64,000 bases of DNA, from the NCBI RefSeq assembly GCF_008386465.1, contig NZ_VUOD01000008.1, positions 1-64,000 of the forward strand, written 5' to 3'. This document shows, piece by piece, positions 1 through 8,016 of this stretch. Position 1 is the first letter of the stretch. Each line of letters starts with the position of its first letter. The DNA comes from Arenimonas fontis. GTDB lineage: Bacteria; Pseudomonadota; Gammaproteobacteria; Xanthomonadales; Xanthomonadaceae. The translations under genes and the position numbers were made by a program. The notes below the pieces were generated by a model. That model saw only the letters and a list, made by a program, of their open reading frames with translations. It did no database searches and had not been told where the DNA came from.

Positions 1-27
1 CAGGCGCCCGCACAAATTTCCTGCGCA

Positions 28-39
28 CACTGTCAAAGA
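28..39 (-). promoter_or_regulatory. boxA-like antitermination element of an rRNA leader
   Basis: On the minus strand this reads TCTTTGACAGTG, which resembles the boxA/nut element of rRNA leaders in Xanthomonadales. It lies about 50 bases downstream of the strong promoter at 96-123 and is followed by AT-richer leader sequence that runs off the left edge. The rRNA genes themselves are outside the window, so the assignment rests on the motif and its position. Confidence 0.6.
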
Positions 40-95
40 TCCAACCCGCCAGGCCTTCGCCCACGGCCCGGGCATTTCGCCCGAGGGAGCCGCAC

Positions 96-123
96 ATTAT
101 ACGGCGCTTTCCAGAACCGTCAA
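96..123 (-). promoter_or_regulatory. strong sigma-70 promoter, probably rRNA operon P1
   Basis: On the minus strand the -35 hexamer TTGACG (118-123) is followed by a 16-base spacer and a perfect TATAAT (96-101), then a GC-rich discriminator (GTGCGGCTCCC). That is the pattern of stringently controlled rRNA promoters. A perfect 8-bp inverted repeat (122-129 with 133-140, loop of three) abuts the -35 on the upstream side. Transcription heads left, past a boxA-like site, out of the window. Confidence 0.75.
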
Positions 124-245
124 CACCGGAAACCGGTGTTTTCCGAGCCGTCCGGCGTCCCTTCAGATAAGGGCACCGACAGCGGGGCGCGAATCCTAGT
201 CACGTCCCCCCGAGGGGCGCAAGCCCCCCGCGCCGTTGCGCGCTT

Positions 246-1460
246 TCAGCCGCCCCGGACCAGCCGAACCCGGGCAAAATTGCGCTTGCCGACCTGCAGC
301 ACGCCCTCGAAACCGGCCGTGAAGGCGCGCTGGCCGTCCTCCAGCACTTCGCCGTCGACGCGCACCGCCCGCTCCTTGAGCTTGCGGTTGCCCTCGGAAT
401 TGGAGCCGGCCAGGCCGGCCGCCACCAGCAGCGGAGCAATCCTCAACCCTTCGACCGGCACGGCGATCTCGCTCAGCGGCAATACCGAGGTGTCGCCCTC
501 GCCGCGCACCACCGCATGCCACCCCGCCACCGCCCGCTCGGCTTCGGCCGCACCGTGGAAGCGCGCGGCGAGCTCCCGGGCCAGCCGCAACTTGGCATCA
601 CGCGGATTGAGCCGGCCGGCCGCCACGTCGGCCTTCATGCGCTGCAGCTCGGCCAGCGAGACCTCGAAGCTCAGCAGCTCGTACCAGCGCCACATCAGCC
701 CGTCGCCGATCTTCATCGCCTTGGTGACGATGTCTATGGCCGGCTCGGCGATACCGATGTAGTTGCCCAGCGATTTGCTCATCTTGTTGACGCCGTCCAG
801 GCCTTCGAGCAGCGGCATGGTCAGCACGATCTGCGGCGGCTGCCCGAAATGCTCCTGCAAGCCGCGGCCCATGAGCAGGTTGAACTTCTGGTCGGTGCCG
901 CCGAGCTCGACATCGGCCTGCAGCGCCACCGAATCGTAGCCCTGCACCAGCGGATAGAGGAATTCGTGGATGGCGATGGATTGCTGCGCGGCGTAACGCT
1001 TGGCGAAATCGTCGCGTTCGAGCATGCGCGCCACGGTGTGCTGGGCCGCCAGCCGGATCATGTCGGCCGCGGACATCTTCCCGAACCACTCGCTGTTGAA
1101 CCGCACTTCGGTACGCTCGCGGTCCAGGACCTTGAATACCTGGGCCGCATACGTCCCGGCATTGGCCAGCACATCCTCGCGCGACAGCGGCTTGCGGGTC
1201 GCGTTCTTGCCGGTCGGGTCGCCGATCATTCCGGTGAAGTCGCCGATCAGGAAGATCACCTGGTGCCCCAGGTCCTGGAACTGGCGCATCTTGTTCAGCA
1301 GCACCGTGTGGCCAAGGTGCAGATCGGGCGCGGTCGGGTCGAAGCCGGCCTTCACCCGCAGCGGCCGGCCGAGTTTCAGCCGCTCGGCGAGCTCTTCGGG
1401 CTTGAGTATCTCCTCGGCGCCGCGGCCGATGAGTTCGAGGGCGTGCTGCAGATCAGACAT
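246..1460 (-). CDS. tyrS: tyrosyl-tRNA synthetase
   Basis: This cytoplasmic class I aminoacyl-tRNA synthetase attaches tyrosine to tRNA-Tyr. The 404-residue protein has the HIGH-type motif HLGH at residues 48-51 and KMSKS at 226-230. A C-terminal S4-like RNA-binding segment spans about 340-400. Length and motif spacing fit the TyrZ-like bacterial subclass rather than the E. coli TyrS subclass. The ATG at 1460 gives the expected N-terminus. The gene is divergent from the M23 peptidase gene, and its 3' end is followed on the same strand by an rRNA promoter, an order I recall from Xanthomonas relatives. Confidence 0.96.
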   Translation of the reverse strand: MSDLQHALELIGRGAEEILKPEELAERLKLGRPLRVKAGFDPTAPDLHLGHTVLLNKMRQFQDLGHQVIFLIGDFTGMIGDPTGKNATRKPLSREDVLANAGTYAAQVFKVLDRERTEVRFNSEWFGKMSAADMIRLAAQHTVARMLERDDFAKRYAAQQSIAIHEFLYPLVQGYDSVALQADVELGGTDQKFNLLMGRGLQEHFGQPPQIVLTMPLLEGLDGVNKMSKSLGNYIGIAEPAIDIVTKAMKIGDGLMWRWYELLSFEVSLAELQRMKADVAAGRLNPRDAKLRLARELAARFHGAAEAERAVAGWHAVVRGEGDTSVLPLSEIAVPVEGLRIAPLLVAAGLAGSNSEGNRKLKERAVRVDGEVLEDGQRAFTAGFEGVLQVGKRNFARVRLVRGG

Positions 1461-1495
1461 AGATGATGTGGAGGCGGCCGGGCGGGCGCGCCGGC

Positions 1496-1522
1496 GTTAA
1501 GTCGGGGTTAAAGGGACGTTAA
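1496..1522. repeat. three GTTAA direct repeats phased at 11 bp
   Basis: GTTAA occurs at 1496-1500, 1507-1511 and 1518-1522, with exactly 11 bases between starts. This places each copy on the same face of the helix. The array lies between divergent tyrS and the M23 peptidase gene, 36-62 bases upstream of the tyrS start. It could be a regulator binding site or part of the tyrS promoter. No known family is assigned. Confidence 0.5.
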
Positions 1523-1558
1523 ACCTGGCGAACGGAAAAATCCAGCCGCAACAAGGGT

Positions 1559-1588
1559 TTGACGCACGATTTTCGCTCTGGTTATCGT
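1559..1588 (+). promoter_or_regulatory. promoter of the M23 peptidase gene
   Basis: A -35 TTGACG at 1559-1564, an 18-base spacer and a -10-like TATCGT at 1583-1588 precede the TTG start at 1620. The placement relative to the gene and the AT-richness of the stretch support it. Confidence 0.5.
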
Positions 1589-1619
1589 ACCGCGACTCCA
1601 GCCCCCGGGGACGACTCCA

Positions 1620-2936
1620 TTGCACCAGCCCGTGCGCCAGCCCGCCCGCTCGCCCCTGTCCCGCTGGTCGCACCGGCACTGGCTGCTGGCCGGCCTGCTG
1701 GTCTTCCTGACTGCCCTGGTCGCCACCATCGTCCCCGGCCTGGCCAAGGCCACCCGCAAACCCCCGGCGCAGACCGGCCTGGCCACCGTCGAGCTGCCGT
1801 TGCCGGCCCCGGCGGCCCTCCCCGCCCCGGATGCCCGAGCGGCCGAGGAATGGCTGCCGGTGACCGTCGAGGCCGGGCAAACCCTGGGCGGCGTCTTCGA
1901 GGAGCTGGAACTGCCGGCCAGCCTGATGTACGAAGCCCTGGACGTGCCGGGCATGCGCGAGCCCCTGGTCCGGCTGCGGGCCGGCGCCGTACTGGAGTTC
2001 CAGCTCGGCGGCAAGGATGGCCTGCGTGCCTTGCGCTTCGAGCGCGACGAGGCCAGTCGGGTCGAGTTGCGCCGCCAGGAGGGCCGGTTCGTCGCCAGGG
2101 TGATCGAACGCCCGCTGGAAAGGCGGGTGATGACCGCCAGTGGCGAGATCACCAGCTCCCTGTATGCGGCCGGTCACCGCGCCGGGCTCGGCGACGCGGT
2201 CATCCACCAGATGGCCAATGCCTTCTCCTACGACATCGACTTCACCCAGGACTTGCGGGTCGGCGACAGCTTCAAGGTGATCTACGAAGAGATCTGGCGC
2301 GACGGCGAACGCCTGCGCAGTGGCGGCGTGGTCGCCGCCAGCTTCACCAACCGCGGCAAGGAGTTCACCGCGGTGCGCTGGGAACGCAACGGCAAGATGG
2401 AGTACTTCGACCTCGAGGGACGGCCGCTGAAGAAGAGCTTCATGCGCATGCCGATCGAGTTCGCCCGGATCAGCTCGCGCTTCAACCCGCGTCGCAAGCA
2501 TCCGGTGCTGGGCACGGTGCGGGCGCACAAGGGCGTGGACTATGCCGCCGCCACCGGCACGCCGATCATGGCCGCCGGTGACGGCCGGGTCAGCTTCGCC
2601 GGCTGGCAGAACGGCTACGGCCGCACGGTCATCATCGATCACGGCAAGGGCGTCACCACCCTGTATGCGCACATGTCGCGGCTGGGCAAGCACAAGGTCG
2701 GCCAGCGTGTGCAGCAGGGCTCCATCATCGGCTATGTAGGCGCCACCGGCCTGGCCAGCGGTCCGCACCTGCACTACGAGTTCCGGGTCAACGGCGTTCA
2801 TCGCGACCCGCTCACGGTCACCATGCCCAAGCCGGATCCGTTGACCGGCGCCGAGCTGGCAGCCTTCCGGGCCGCCACCGCGCCCGCCGTCGCCCAGCTC
2901 AAGCGTGTGGGCGGCGTGCAGCTCGCGTCGCGCTGA
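1620..2936 (+). CDS. M23 family murein DD-endopeptidase, membrane-anchored
   Basis: Likely cleaves peptide cross-links in peptidoglycan during wall growth (MepM/OapA-like). The 438-residue product has one N-terminal membrane segment at about 20-40. An OapA/LysM-like region (about 75-140) and a Csd3-type middle domain (about 160-290) follow. The M23 domain carries the zinc-ligand motif HKGVD (H303, D307) and HLH at 383-385. The start is a TTG at 1620; an ATG-initiated alternative would lose the membrane anchor. It is followed 4 bases later by anmK, linking wall cleavage to recycling of the released sugar. Confidence 0.9.
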   Translation: MHQPVRQPARSPLSRWSHRHWLLAGLLVFLTALVATIVPGLAKATRKPPAQTGLATVELPLPAPAALPAPDARAAEEWLPVTVEAGQTLGGVFEELELPASLMYEALDVPGMREPLVRLRAGAVLEFQLGGKDGLRALRFERDEASRVELRRQEGRFVARVIERPLERRVMTASGEITSSLYAAGHRAGLGDAVIHQMANAFSYDIDFTQDLRVGDSFKVIYEEIWRDGERLRSGGVVAASFTNRGKEFTAVRWERNGKMEYFDLEGRPLKKSFMRMPIEFARISSRFNPRRKHPVLGTVRAHKGVDYAAATGTPIMAAGDGRVSFAGWQNGYGRTVIIDHGKGVTTLYAHMSRLGKHKVGQRVQQGSIIGYVGATGLASGPHLHYEFRVNGVHRDPLTVTMPKPDPLTGAELAAFRAATAPAVAQLKRVGGVQLASR

Positions 2937-2940
2937 ACCC

Positions 2941-4065
2941 ATGGCTGCCGCAGAGACGGAGGCGCCCGATGGCGGCTGCTTCCTGGGCCTGATCTCCGGC
3001 ACCAGCGTGGACGGCGTGGACGCCGCCCTGGTGCGCTTCTCGCCGGCGCCGCATGTCCTGTTCGCCCGCACCTACCCGCTGCCCGAGGATCTGGCGGCCG
3101 AGGTGCTGCGCCTGTCCCAGGCCGAGGCCCGGCTGAGCCTGGACGACGCCGGCCGGCTCGACACCCGCCTGGGCCAGGCCTTCGCGGCCGTCGCCAGGCA
3201 GGCTCTGGCCGAGGCTGGGGTGCCGCTGTCGGACGTGCGCGCGATCGGCTCGCACGGCCAGACCCTGCGCCACGACCCGCGCGGCGATGCCCCCTTTACC
3301 CTGCAGATGGGTGACCCGAACGTGATCGCCGAGGCCACCGGCCTGTGCACGGTGGCCGATTTCCGCCGTCGGGACGTGGCCGCGGGTGGCCAGGGCGCGC
3401 CGCTGATGACCGCCTTCCACGCCGCCGTCCTGCGCGCCGAAGACGAGGACCGGGCCGTACTCAACCTCGGTGGCATCGCCAATCTGACCCTGCTGCCGCG
3501 CCGGGGCGAGGTGGTCGGCTTCGACACCGGCCCGGCCAACGGACTGATGGATGCCTGGTGCCTGCGGCATCGGGGCCGGCGCTACGACCGCGATGCCGCC
3601 TTCGCCGCCGAAGGCCGGGTGGATGCCGCCTTGCTGGAACGCCTGCTGGCCGAGCCCTGGTTCGCCCTGCCCCCGCCCAAGAGCACCGGTCGCGACCAGT
3701 TCCAGCTCGACTGGGTGGGCGCCCGGCTGGCGGGAAACGAGGCACCTGCCGACGTGCAGGCGACGCTGTGCGAACTTTCCGCGGTCACCATCGCCGAGGC
3801 ACTGCGGCGCACCCAGCCCGGCACCCGCCGCCTGATCGCCTGCGGCGGCGGCGTGCACAACCCGTTGCTGATGCGGCGCCTGGCCTACCACCTGCCCGGC
3901 ATCGTGCTGGAAACCAGCGCCACGCATGGCCTGGACCCGGATTTCGTGGAGGCCGCCGGCTTCGCCTGGCTGGCCCGGCAAACCCTCGCCGGCCGCCCCG
4001 GCAACCTGCCTTCGGTGACCGGCGCGCGTGGCCCGCGCGTGCTGGGCGCGATCCATCTCGCCTGA
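2941..4065 (+). CDS. anmK: anhydro-N-acetylmuramic acid kinase
   Basis: AnmK phosphorylates and opens 1,6-anhydro-MurNAc to MurNAc-6-phosphate in cytoplasmic murein recycling. The 374-residue length is typical. The N-terminal phosphate-binding motif GTSVDGVD sits near residue 22, and [16 protein letters not shown] is the family signature around residue 140. I chose the ATG at 2941, just after the upstream stop. An in-frame start at 2905 would overlap the peptidase gene and adds a poorly conserved leader. Neighbouring ampG (4429-5730) imports the substrate. Confidence 0.94.
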   Translation: MAAAETEAPDGGCFLGLISGTSVDGVDAALVRFSPAPHVLFARTYPLPEDLAAEVLRLSQAEARLSLDDAGRLDTRLGQAFAAVARQALAEAGVPLSDVRAIGSHGQTLRHDPRGDAPFTLQMGDPNVIAEATGLCTVADFRRRDVAAGGQGAPLMTAFHAAVLRAEDEDRAVLNLGGIANLTLLPRRGEVVGFDTGPANGLMDAWCLRHRGRRYDRDAAFAAEGRVDAALLERLLAEPWFALPPPKSTGRDQFQLDWVGARLAGNEAPADVQATLCELSAVTIAEALRRTQPGTRRLIACGGGVHNPLLMRRLAYHLPGIVLETSATHGLDPDFVEAAGFAWLARQTLAGRPGNLPSVTGARGPRVLGAIHLA

Positions 4066-4072
4066 ACCGGCC

Positions 4073-4354
4073 TCACTTCTTCTTCCGGTCCAGCATGTAG
4101 GACGGGGCATCGTCCGGCAGGCTGTTGAGCGCGGCCATGGCCTCGGCGAAGGCCCTGGTTTCGTCGTCGCTCCAGGCCCCTGTCAGGCGAGCGATGTCCC
4201 CGGGCTCCGGCGGCGGCTCGGGCTCGACCAGGCCCAGAGCCTGCTTGAGCAGCAGCAAGATGACATCGTTGAGCGGCCAGCCCTTCTGCCGGGCGATCTC
4301 CTTGATGCGCTCGGCTACCCGCTCATCAATGTCGCGCAACAGGAAGTCGGCCAT
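4073..4354 (-). CDS. small ribbon-helix-helix protein, FitA/VapB antitoxin-like, no toxin partner
   Basis: 93 residues. The first about 42 (starting MADFLLRDIDERV) have the strand-helix-helix pattern of FitA-type DNA-binding antitoxins. The remainder is acidic and ends in a basic DRKKK tail. No PIN-domain or other toxin gene lies on either side: ampG is upstream and anmK is convergent downstream. It is therefore an orphan regulator or antitoxin relic rather than a demonstrable toxin-antitoxin pair. A promoter (TTGCAG, 16 bases, TATGCT on the minus strand) lies 28-55 bases upstream, so it need not depend on ampG. Function is unproven. Confidence 0.75.
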   Translation of the reverse strand: MADFLLRDIDERVAERIKEIARQKGWPLNDVILLLLKQALGLVEPEPPPEPGDIARLTGAWSDDETRAFAEAMAALNSLPDDAPSYMLDRKKK

Positions 4355-4381
4355 TGCCTTGCTGAGTCCGGGGGGTAGGAC

Positions 4382-4409
4382 AGCATAAGCCAGAGGGGCG
4401 CTACTGCAA
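4382..4409 (-). promoter_or_regulatory. promoter of the small ribbon-helix-helix gene
   Basis: On the minus strand TTGCAG (4404-4409), a 16-base spacer and TATGCT (4382-4387) precede the ATG at 4354. The motif sits in the 74-base gap after the ampG stop. Confidence 0.5.
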
Positions 4410-4428
4410 GCCTTGGCCCCGCGCCGGT

Positions 4429-5730
4429 TCAGGCTTCCGGTACGCGGCCGGCATCGCCCAGCGACCGGTCCACCAGCCCCGCCCGCAACATGAACAGGTA
4501 CAGCAACACGCCCGGCATCGCCACCAGGGCGGTCAACAGATAGAACTGCACGTAGCCCATCGCCTCGATCAGGGCGCCGGCCGTGGTGCCGGTGACCAGC
4601 CGCCCGACCACGCTGGCCGCCGCGCTGAGCAGGGCGAACTGGGTGGCAGTGAAGGCAAGGTTGCACAGGGCCGACAGGTAGGCCACCACGACCACGCCGC
4701 CGATGCCGCTGGCCAGGTTCTCGAAGCCGATGGTGAAGGCCAGCAGCAGGTTGGAATGCCCCACCGACGCCAGCCAGGCGAAACTCAGGTTGGACACCGC
4801 CATCAGCACCAGGGCCACCAGCACGGAGCGCTTCATGCCGATGGCCGCATACATCATGCCGCCGAGGAAGATGCCGGCCAGCATGGCAAAGAAGCCGAAG
4901 CCGACGTCGTAGGTCGCGATCTCGTCGTTGCTGAAGCCCAGGTCGTTGAGCAACAGGCGCAAGGTCAGGTTGGCCAGGGTATCGCCGACCTTGTGCAGCA
5001 GCACGAACAGCAGCACCAGCAAGGCGCCACGTCGGCGAAAGAACTCCAGCAGTGGGCCGGCCACCGCGTCCCAGGCCTGGCGCAGCCCGCGCCGCGCCGA
5101 CACCACCACGTGCCTGGCTGGCTCGCCCAACAACAGCCCGGTCAGCATCGCCGGCAGCGCGAAGCCGGCACACAGTAGGTAGGCGAGGGTCCAGCCGTGC
5201 CGTGCCGCCACGTACAGGGCCAGGGAACCTGCCGCCACCGAGCCGATGCGCCACCCGTACTGCGACATCCCCGAACCGACACCCAGTTGCTCCGGCCGCA
5301 GGGTTTCGATGCGGTAGGCATCTATGACGATGTCGAAGGTGGCGCCGGTCACTCCCACTGCCACGGCTGCGGCAGCGAACACCAGCAGGTTGGCATTCGG
5401 GTCAAGCACCGCCAGCCAGGCCACCGCCAGCATCACCAGCAGCCCGGCCAGCAGCAGCCAGGACACGCGCTGGCCCAGCCGCCCCAGCACGGGGAGACGG
5501 GCGCCGTCCACCACCGGTGCCCAGAGGAACTTCAGGTTGTAGGCGAGGAAAGCCAGCGAAAACGCGGTGACTGCCTTCTTGTCTATGCCGTGCTGGGCCA
5601 GGCGGGTGGTCAGGGTGGCGCCGATCATGGCGTAGGGGAAGCCCGAGGAGACACCCAGCGCCAGCGCGGCCAGCGGCTCGCGCTGCAGATAGGGCCGCAG
5701 GCCGGCCTGCAAGCGCCTGGCCAGGCTCAC
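4429..5730 (-). CDS. ampG: AmpG-family muropeptide permease (MFS)
   Basis: Inner-membrane major facilitator protein of 433 residues and about 12 hydrophobic segments. AmpG brings GlcNAc-anhydroMurNAc-peptides into the cytoplasm for recycling and can influence beta-lactamase induction. Family hallmarks are the N-terminal SSGFPYAMIGATLT stretch and the DIVIDAYRIE motif near residue 120. The GTG start at 5730 overlaps the stop of the upstream exonuclease gene by 4 bases (GTGA), implying translational coupling. Together with the M23 peptidase and AnmK it makes this a murein-recycling neighbourhood. Confidence 0.88.
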   Translation of the reverse strand: MSLARRLQAGLRPYLQREPLAALALGVSSGFPYAMIGATLTTRLAQHGIDKKAVTAFSLAFLAYNLKFLWAPVVDGARLPVLGRLGQRVSWLLLAGLLVMLAVAWLAVLDPNANLLVFAAAAVAVGVTGATFDIVIDAYRIETLRPEQLGVGSGMSQYGWRIGSVAAGSLALYVAARHGWTLAYLLCAGFALPAMLTGLLLGEPARHVVVSARRGLRQAWDAVAGPLLEFFRRRGALLVLLFVLLHKVGDTLANLTLRLLLNDLGFSNDEIATYDVGFGFFAMLAGIFLGGMMYAAIGMKRSVLVALVLMAVSNLSFAWLASVGHSNLLLAFTIGFENLASGIGGVVVVAYLSALCNLAFTATQFALLSAAASVVGRLVTGTTAGALIEAMGYVQFYLLTALVAMPGVLLYLFMLRAGLVDRSLGDAGRVPEA

Positions 5731-6494
5731 GCGTAATCCACCACGTAGGGGGCGTGGTCGCTGAAGCGCGGTTCGGGGTGGATCGCGCAATCCTTGAGCC
5801 TGTCGCGCAGCGAAGGCGTCACCACCTGATAGTCGATGCGCCAGCCGACGTTCCTGGCGCGGGCGGCGCCGCGCTGGCTCCACCAGGTGTAGTCCTCGCC
5901 CTCCGGACGCAGGTGCCGGTAGCTGTCCACCCAGCCACGCTCGTTGAAAAGGAGATCCAGCCAGGCGCGCTCCTCGGGCAGGCAGCCCGAGTTCTTCTGG
6001 TTGGAGCTCCAGTTCCGGATGTCCTTGCGGGTATGCACGATGTTCCAGTCGCCGCAGATGACGTAGTCGCGGCCGCTGACCAACCACTGGTCGAAGATCG
6101 GCGTGATCCAGTCCATGCAGCGGAACTTGAACCGTTGGCGCTCCTGGCCGGAAGAGCCGGAGGGGAAATACAGCGAGACCACGCTGAGCTTGCCGTAGCG
6201 CGCCTCGATATAGCGGCCTTCTTCGTCGAAATCGCTCCAGCCCAGCCCGGTCAGCACCTGGTCGGGCTCACGCCGGCTGTAGATGGCGACGCCGCTGTAG
6301 CCTTTCCTGGTGCTCGCGTCGCGGAAGAAGGCATGGTAGCCGGCCGGGCGCAGATCGGGCGCGCCCAGCTGATGTTCCTGCGCCTTGGTTTCCTGGATGC
6401 AGACGATGTCGGCGTCCTGTCCGGGCAGCCAGTCGAAGAAGCCCTTGCCGGCGGCCGAGCGGATACCGTTGGCGTTGAAGCTGATGATCCTCAC
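5727..6494 (-). CDS. xthA: exodeoxyribonuclease III / AP endonuclease
   Basis: Base-excision repair enzyme of the exonuclease-endonuclease-phosphatase fold, acting at abasic sites and 3' blocked ends. Visible motifs are NANGIRSA at residues 8-15, the metal-binding Glu in QETK (E35), GDWNIVH and the C-terminal SDHAP containing the catalytic Asp-His. Length 255 is normal. GTG at 6494 is chosen because it opens directly with the first conserved strand (VRIISFN); no upstream ATG fits. Cotranscribed with ampG through a 4-base overlap. Confidence 0.93.
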   Translation of the reverse strand: MRIISFNANGIRSAAGKGFFDWLPGQDADIVCIQETKAQEHQLGAPDLRPAGYHAFFRDASTRKGYSGVAIYSRREPDQVLTGLGWSDFDEEGRYIEARYGKLSVVSLYFPSGSSGQERQRFKFRCMDWITPIFDQWLVSGRDYVICGDWNIVHTRKDIRNWSSNQKNSGCLPEERAWLDLLFNERGWVDSYRHLRPEGEDYTWWSQRGAARARNVGWRIDYQVVTPSLRDRLKDCAIHPEPRFSDHAPYVVDYA

Positions 6495-6604
6495 GTGCCG
6501 TCCATGTCCGTGGCCCGCCGGCAGCTTAGCCCAAACCCCCGCGCCCGGGTGCGGCCGCCGCCGCCACTGCGGCACAATGGCGCCGGTCCAGCACGGTGCC
6601 TTCC

Positions 6605-7252
6605 ATGCAGCCCCACCAGTCCCGCTTCCTCGACCTGGCCCTTTCGCGCCAGGTGCTGCGCTTCGGCCAGTTCACCCTCAAGTCCGGACGTGCCAGTCCC
6701 TACTTCTTCAACGCCGGCCTGTTCGATTCCGGTGCCGCCCTGGCTGCGCTGGGCGAGTGTTACGCCGACACCCTGCTGGCCTCCGGCCTCGGCTTCGACA
6801 TGCTGTTCGGACCGGCCTACAAGGGCATCCCGCTGGCCACCGCCCTGGCCGTGGCCCTGGCGGCACGTGGCCGGGACGTACCGGTAGCCTTCAACCGCAA
6901 GGAAGCCAAGGATCATGGCGAGGGCGGCCTGCTGATCGGGGCGCCGGTGCGCGGCAGGGTGTTGGTAGTGGACGACGTGATCACCGCCGGCACCGCCATC
7001 CGCGAATCCGTCGGCCTGATCCGCGCCGCTGGCGGCGAGCCCTGCGGCGTGCTGATCGCCCTGGACCGGCAGGAGCGCGGCCAGGCCGGCGAGCGCTCGG
7101 CCGCCCAGGAGGTGAGCGACGAGTTCGGCATCCCTGTCCTGGCCGTGGCCAGCCTGGACGACCTGCTGGCGCACGCCGACGAGCGGCCGGACCTGGCCGC
7201 GCACAAGCCAGCCCTGCTGGCGTATCGTGAACGGTATGGAGTGCGCCGCTGA
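6605..7252 (+). CDS. pyrE: orotate phosphoribosyltransferase
   Basis: Converts orotate and PRPP to orotidine monophosphate in pyrimidine synthesis; partner of pyrF at 39243-39968. The 215-residue protein has the PRPP-binding signature [13 protein letters not shown] near residues 118-130 and the orotate-loop segment [13 protein letters not shown] near 98. ATG at 6605 is preferred over a GTG three codons upstream. It is divergent from the exonuclease gene and ends 17 bases before the DUF4124 gene. Confidence 0.96.
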   Translation: MQPHQSRFLDLALSRQVLRFGQFTLKSGRASPYFFNAGLFDSGAALAALGECYADTLLASGLGFDMLFGPAYKGIPLATALAVALAARGRDVPVAFNRKEAKDHGEGGLLIGAPVRGRVLVVDDVITAGTAIRESVGLIRAAGGEPCGVLIALDRQERGQAGERSAAQEVSDEFGIPVLAVASLDDLLAHADERPDLAAHKPALLAYRERYGVRR

Positions 7253-7268
7253 GCGCGGGAGGTTGCCC

Positions 7269-8006
7269 ATGATCCGCAAGCTGACCGGCCTGAGCCTGAT
7301 CACCGCCATCGCCGCCACCCTGCTGGCCGGCGCCGATGCCGGCGCCGAGGAGAAGAAGAAGCTCTATCGCTGGGTGGACAAGGACGGCAAGGTGCAGTTC
7401 TCCGACAGCCTGCCGCCGGAAGCGGTGGACCAGGCCCGCACCGAGATCAATGCCGAGAGCGGCCGCGCCACCGCCGTCGTCGACCGGGCCATGACGCCGG
7501 AGGAACGCGCCGCCTGGGAGAGGGAGCAGGCCGAGCTGGAACGGATCCGCAAGCAGGAGGAGCTGGCCCGGCAGACCGAGGAGGCGATGATCTCCTCGTT
7601 CCAGACCGAGGACGAACTGCGGGCCGCCTTCGCCGAGCGCATCGAGCTCAAGCGCCAGAACATCGAGGCCATCGAAGCCGGCATCGCCGGCCAGCGGGCC
7701 AGCCTGGCCCGCCTGCTGGTCGAGGCCTCCGAATCCGAACTCGCCGGTACCGCGGTGAACCCGCGCCATGCCCAGACCATCGCCGAGCTGCACCGCGAGA
7801 TGGGCCGGCAGCAGCAGATGCTGATCGTGCGCGAAGCGGAACTGGCGGGAATGGACGCCCAGTTGGCGCACCTGCTCGAGCGTTTCCGCGAGGCCAAGGG
7901 CCTGCCCCCGGCGCCGGACGACGCGGCCGATGCGCCGGCCGCCGCGGAGCCGGCCGCCGAGCCAGCACCCGACGCCGATGCCGGTCCCGCCGGCGGCGCC
8001 GGCTGA
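7269..8006 (+). CDS. DUF4124 domain protein, exported, with coiled coil
   Basis: 245 residues. A signal peptide (about 1-25, cleaving near AGAEE) is followed by a DUF4124 domain with the pattern LYRWVDKDGKVQFSDSLP. A long charged helical region (about 80-200) is likely coiled coil, and an Ala/Pro/Asp-rich tail ends it. DUF4124 proteins are envelope proteins of unknown role. A GTG 14 codons upstream at 7227 overlaps pyrE and is unlikely. It is probably cotranscribed with pyrE. Its end faces algC 10 bases away. Confidence 0.85.
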   Translation: MIRKLTGLSLITAIAATLLAGADAGAEEKKKLYRWVDKDGKVQFSDSLPPEAVDQARTEINAESGRATAVVDRAMTPEERAAWEREQAELERIRKQEELARQTEEAMISSFQTEDELRAAFAERIELKRQNIEAIEAGIAGQRASLARLLVEASESELAGTAVNPRHAQTIAELHREMGRQQQMLIVREAELAGMDAQLAHLLERFREAKGLPPAPDDAADAPAAAEPAAEPAPDADAGPAGGAG

Positions 8007-8016
8007 TCGCGCCGGC

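Noticed and set aside
1-245. Looked for 16S rRNA or tRNA sequence at the left edge
   Set aside because: Only the promoter and leader are present. No rRNA or tRNA structure could be found in the visible part.
2905-2940. Upstream in-frame start for anmK
   Set aside because: It overlaps the peptidase gene and adds residues without the family's start motif; ATG at 2941 follows directly after the upstream stop.
4073-4354. Considered as half of a toxin-antitoxin pair
   Set aside because: No toxin-like gene is adjacent on either side, so only an orphan antitoxin-like protein is supported.
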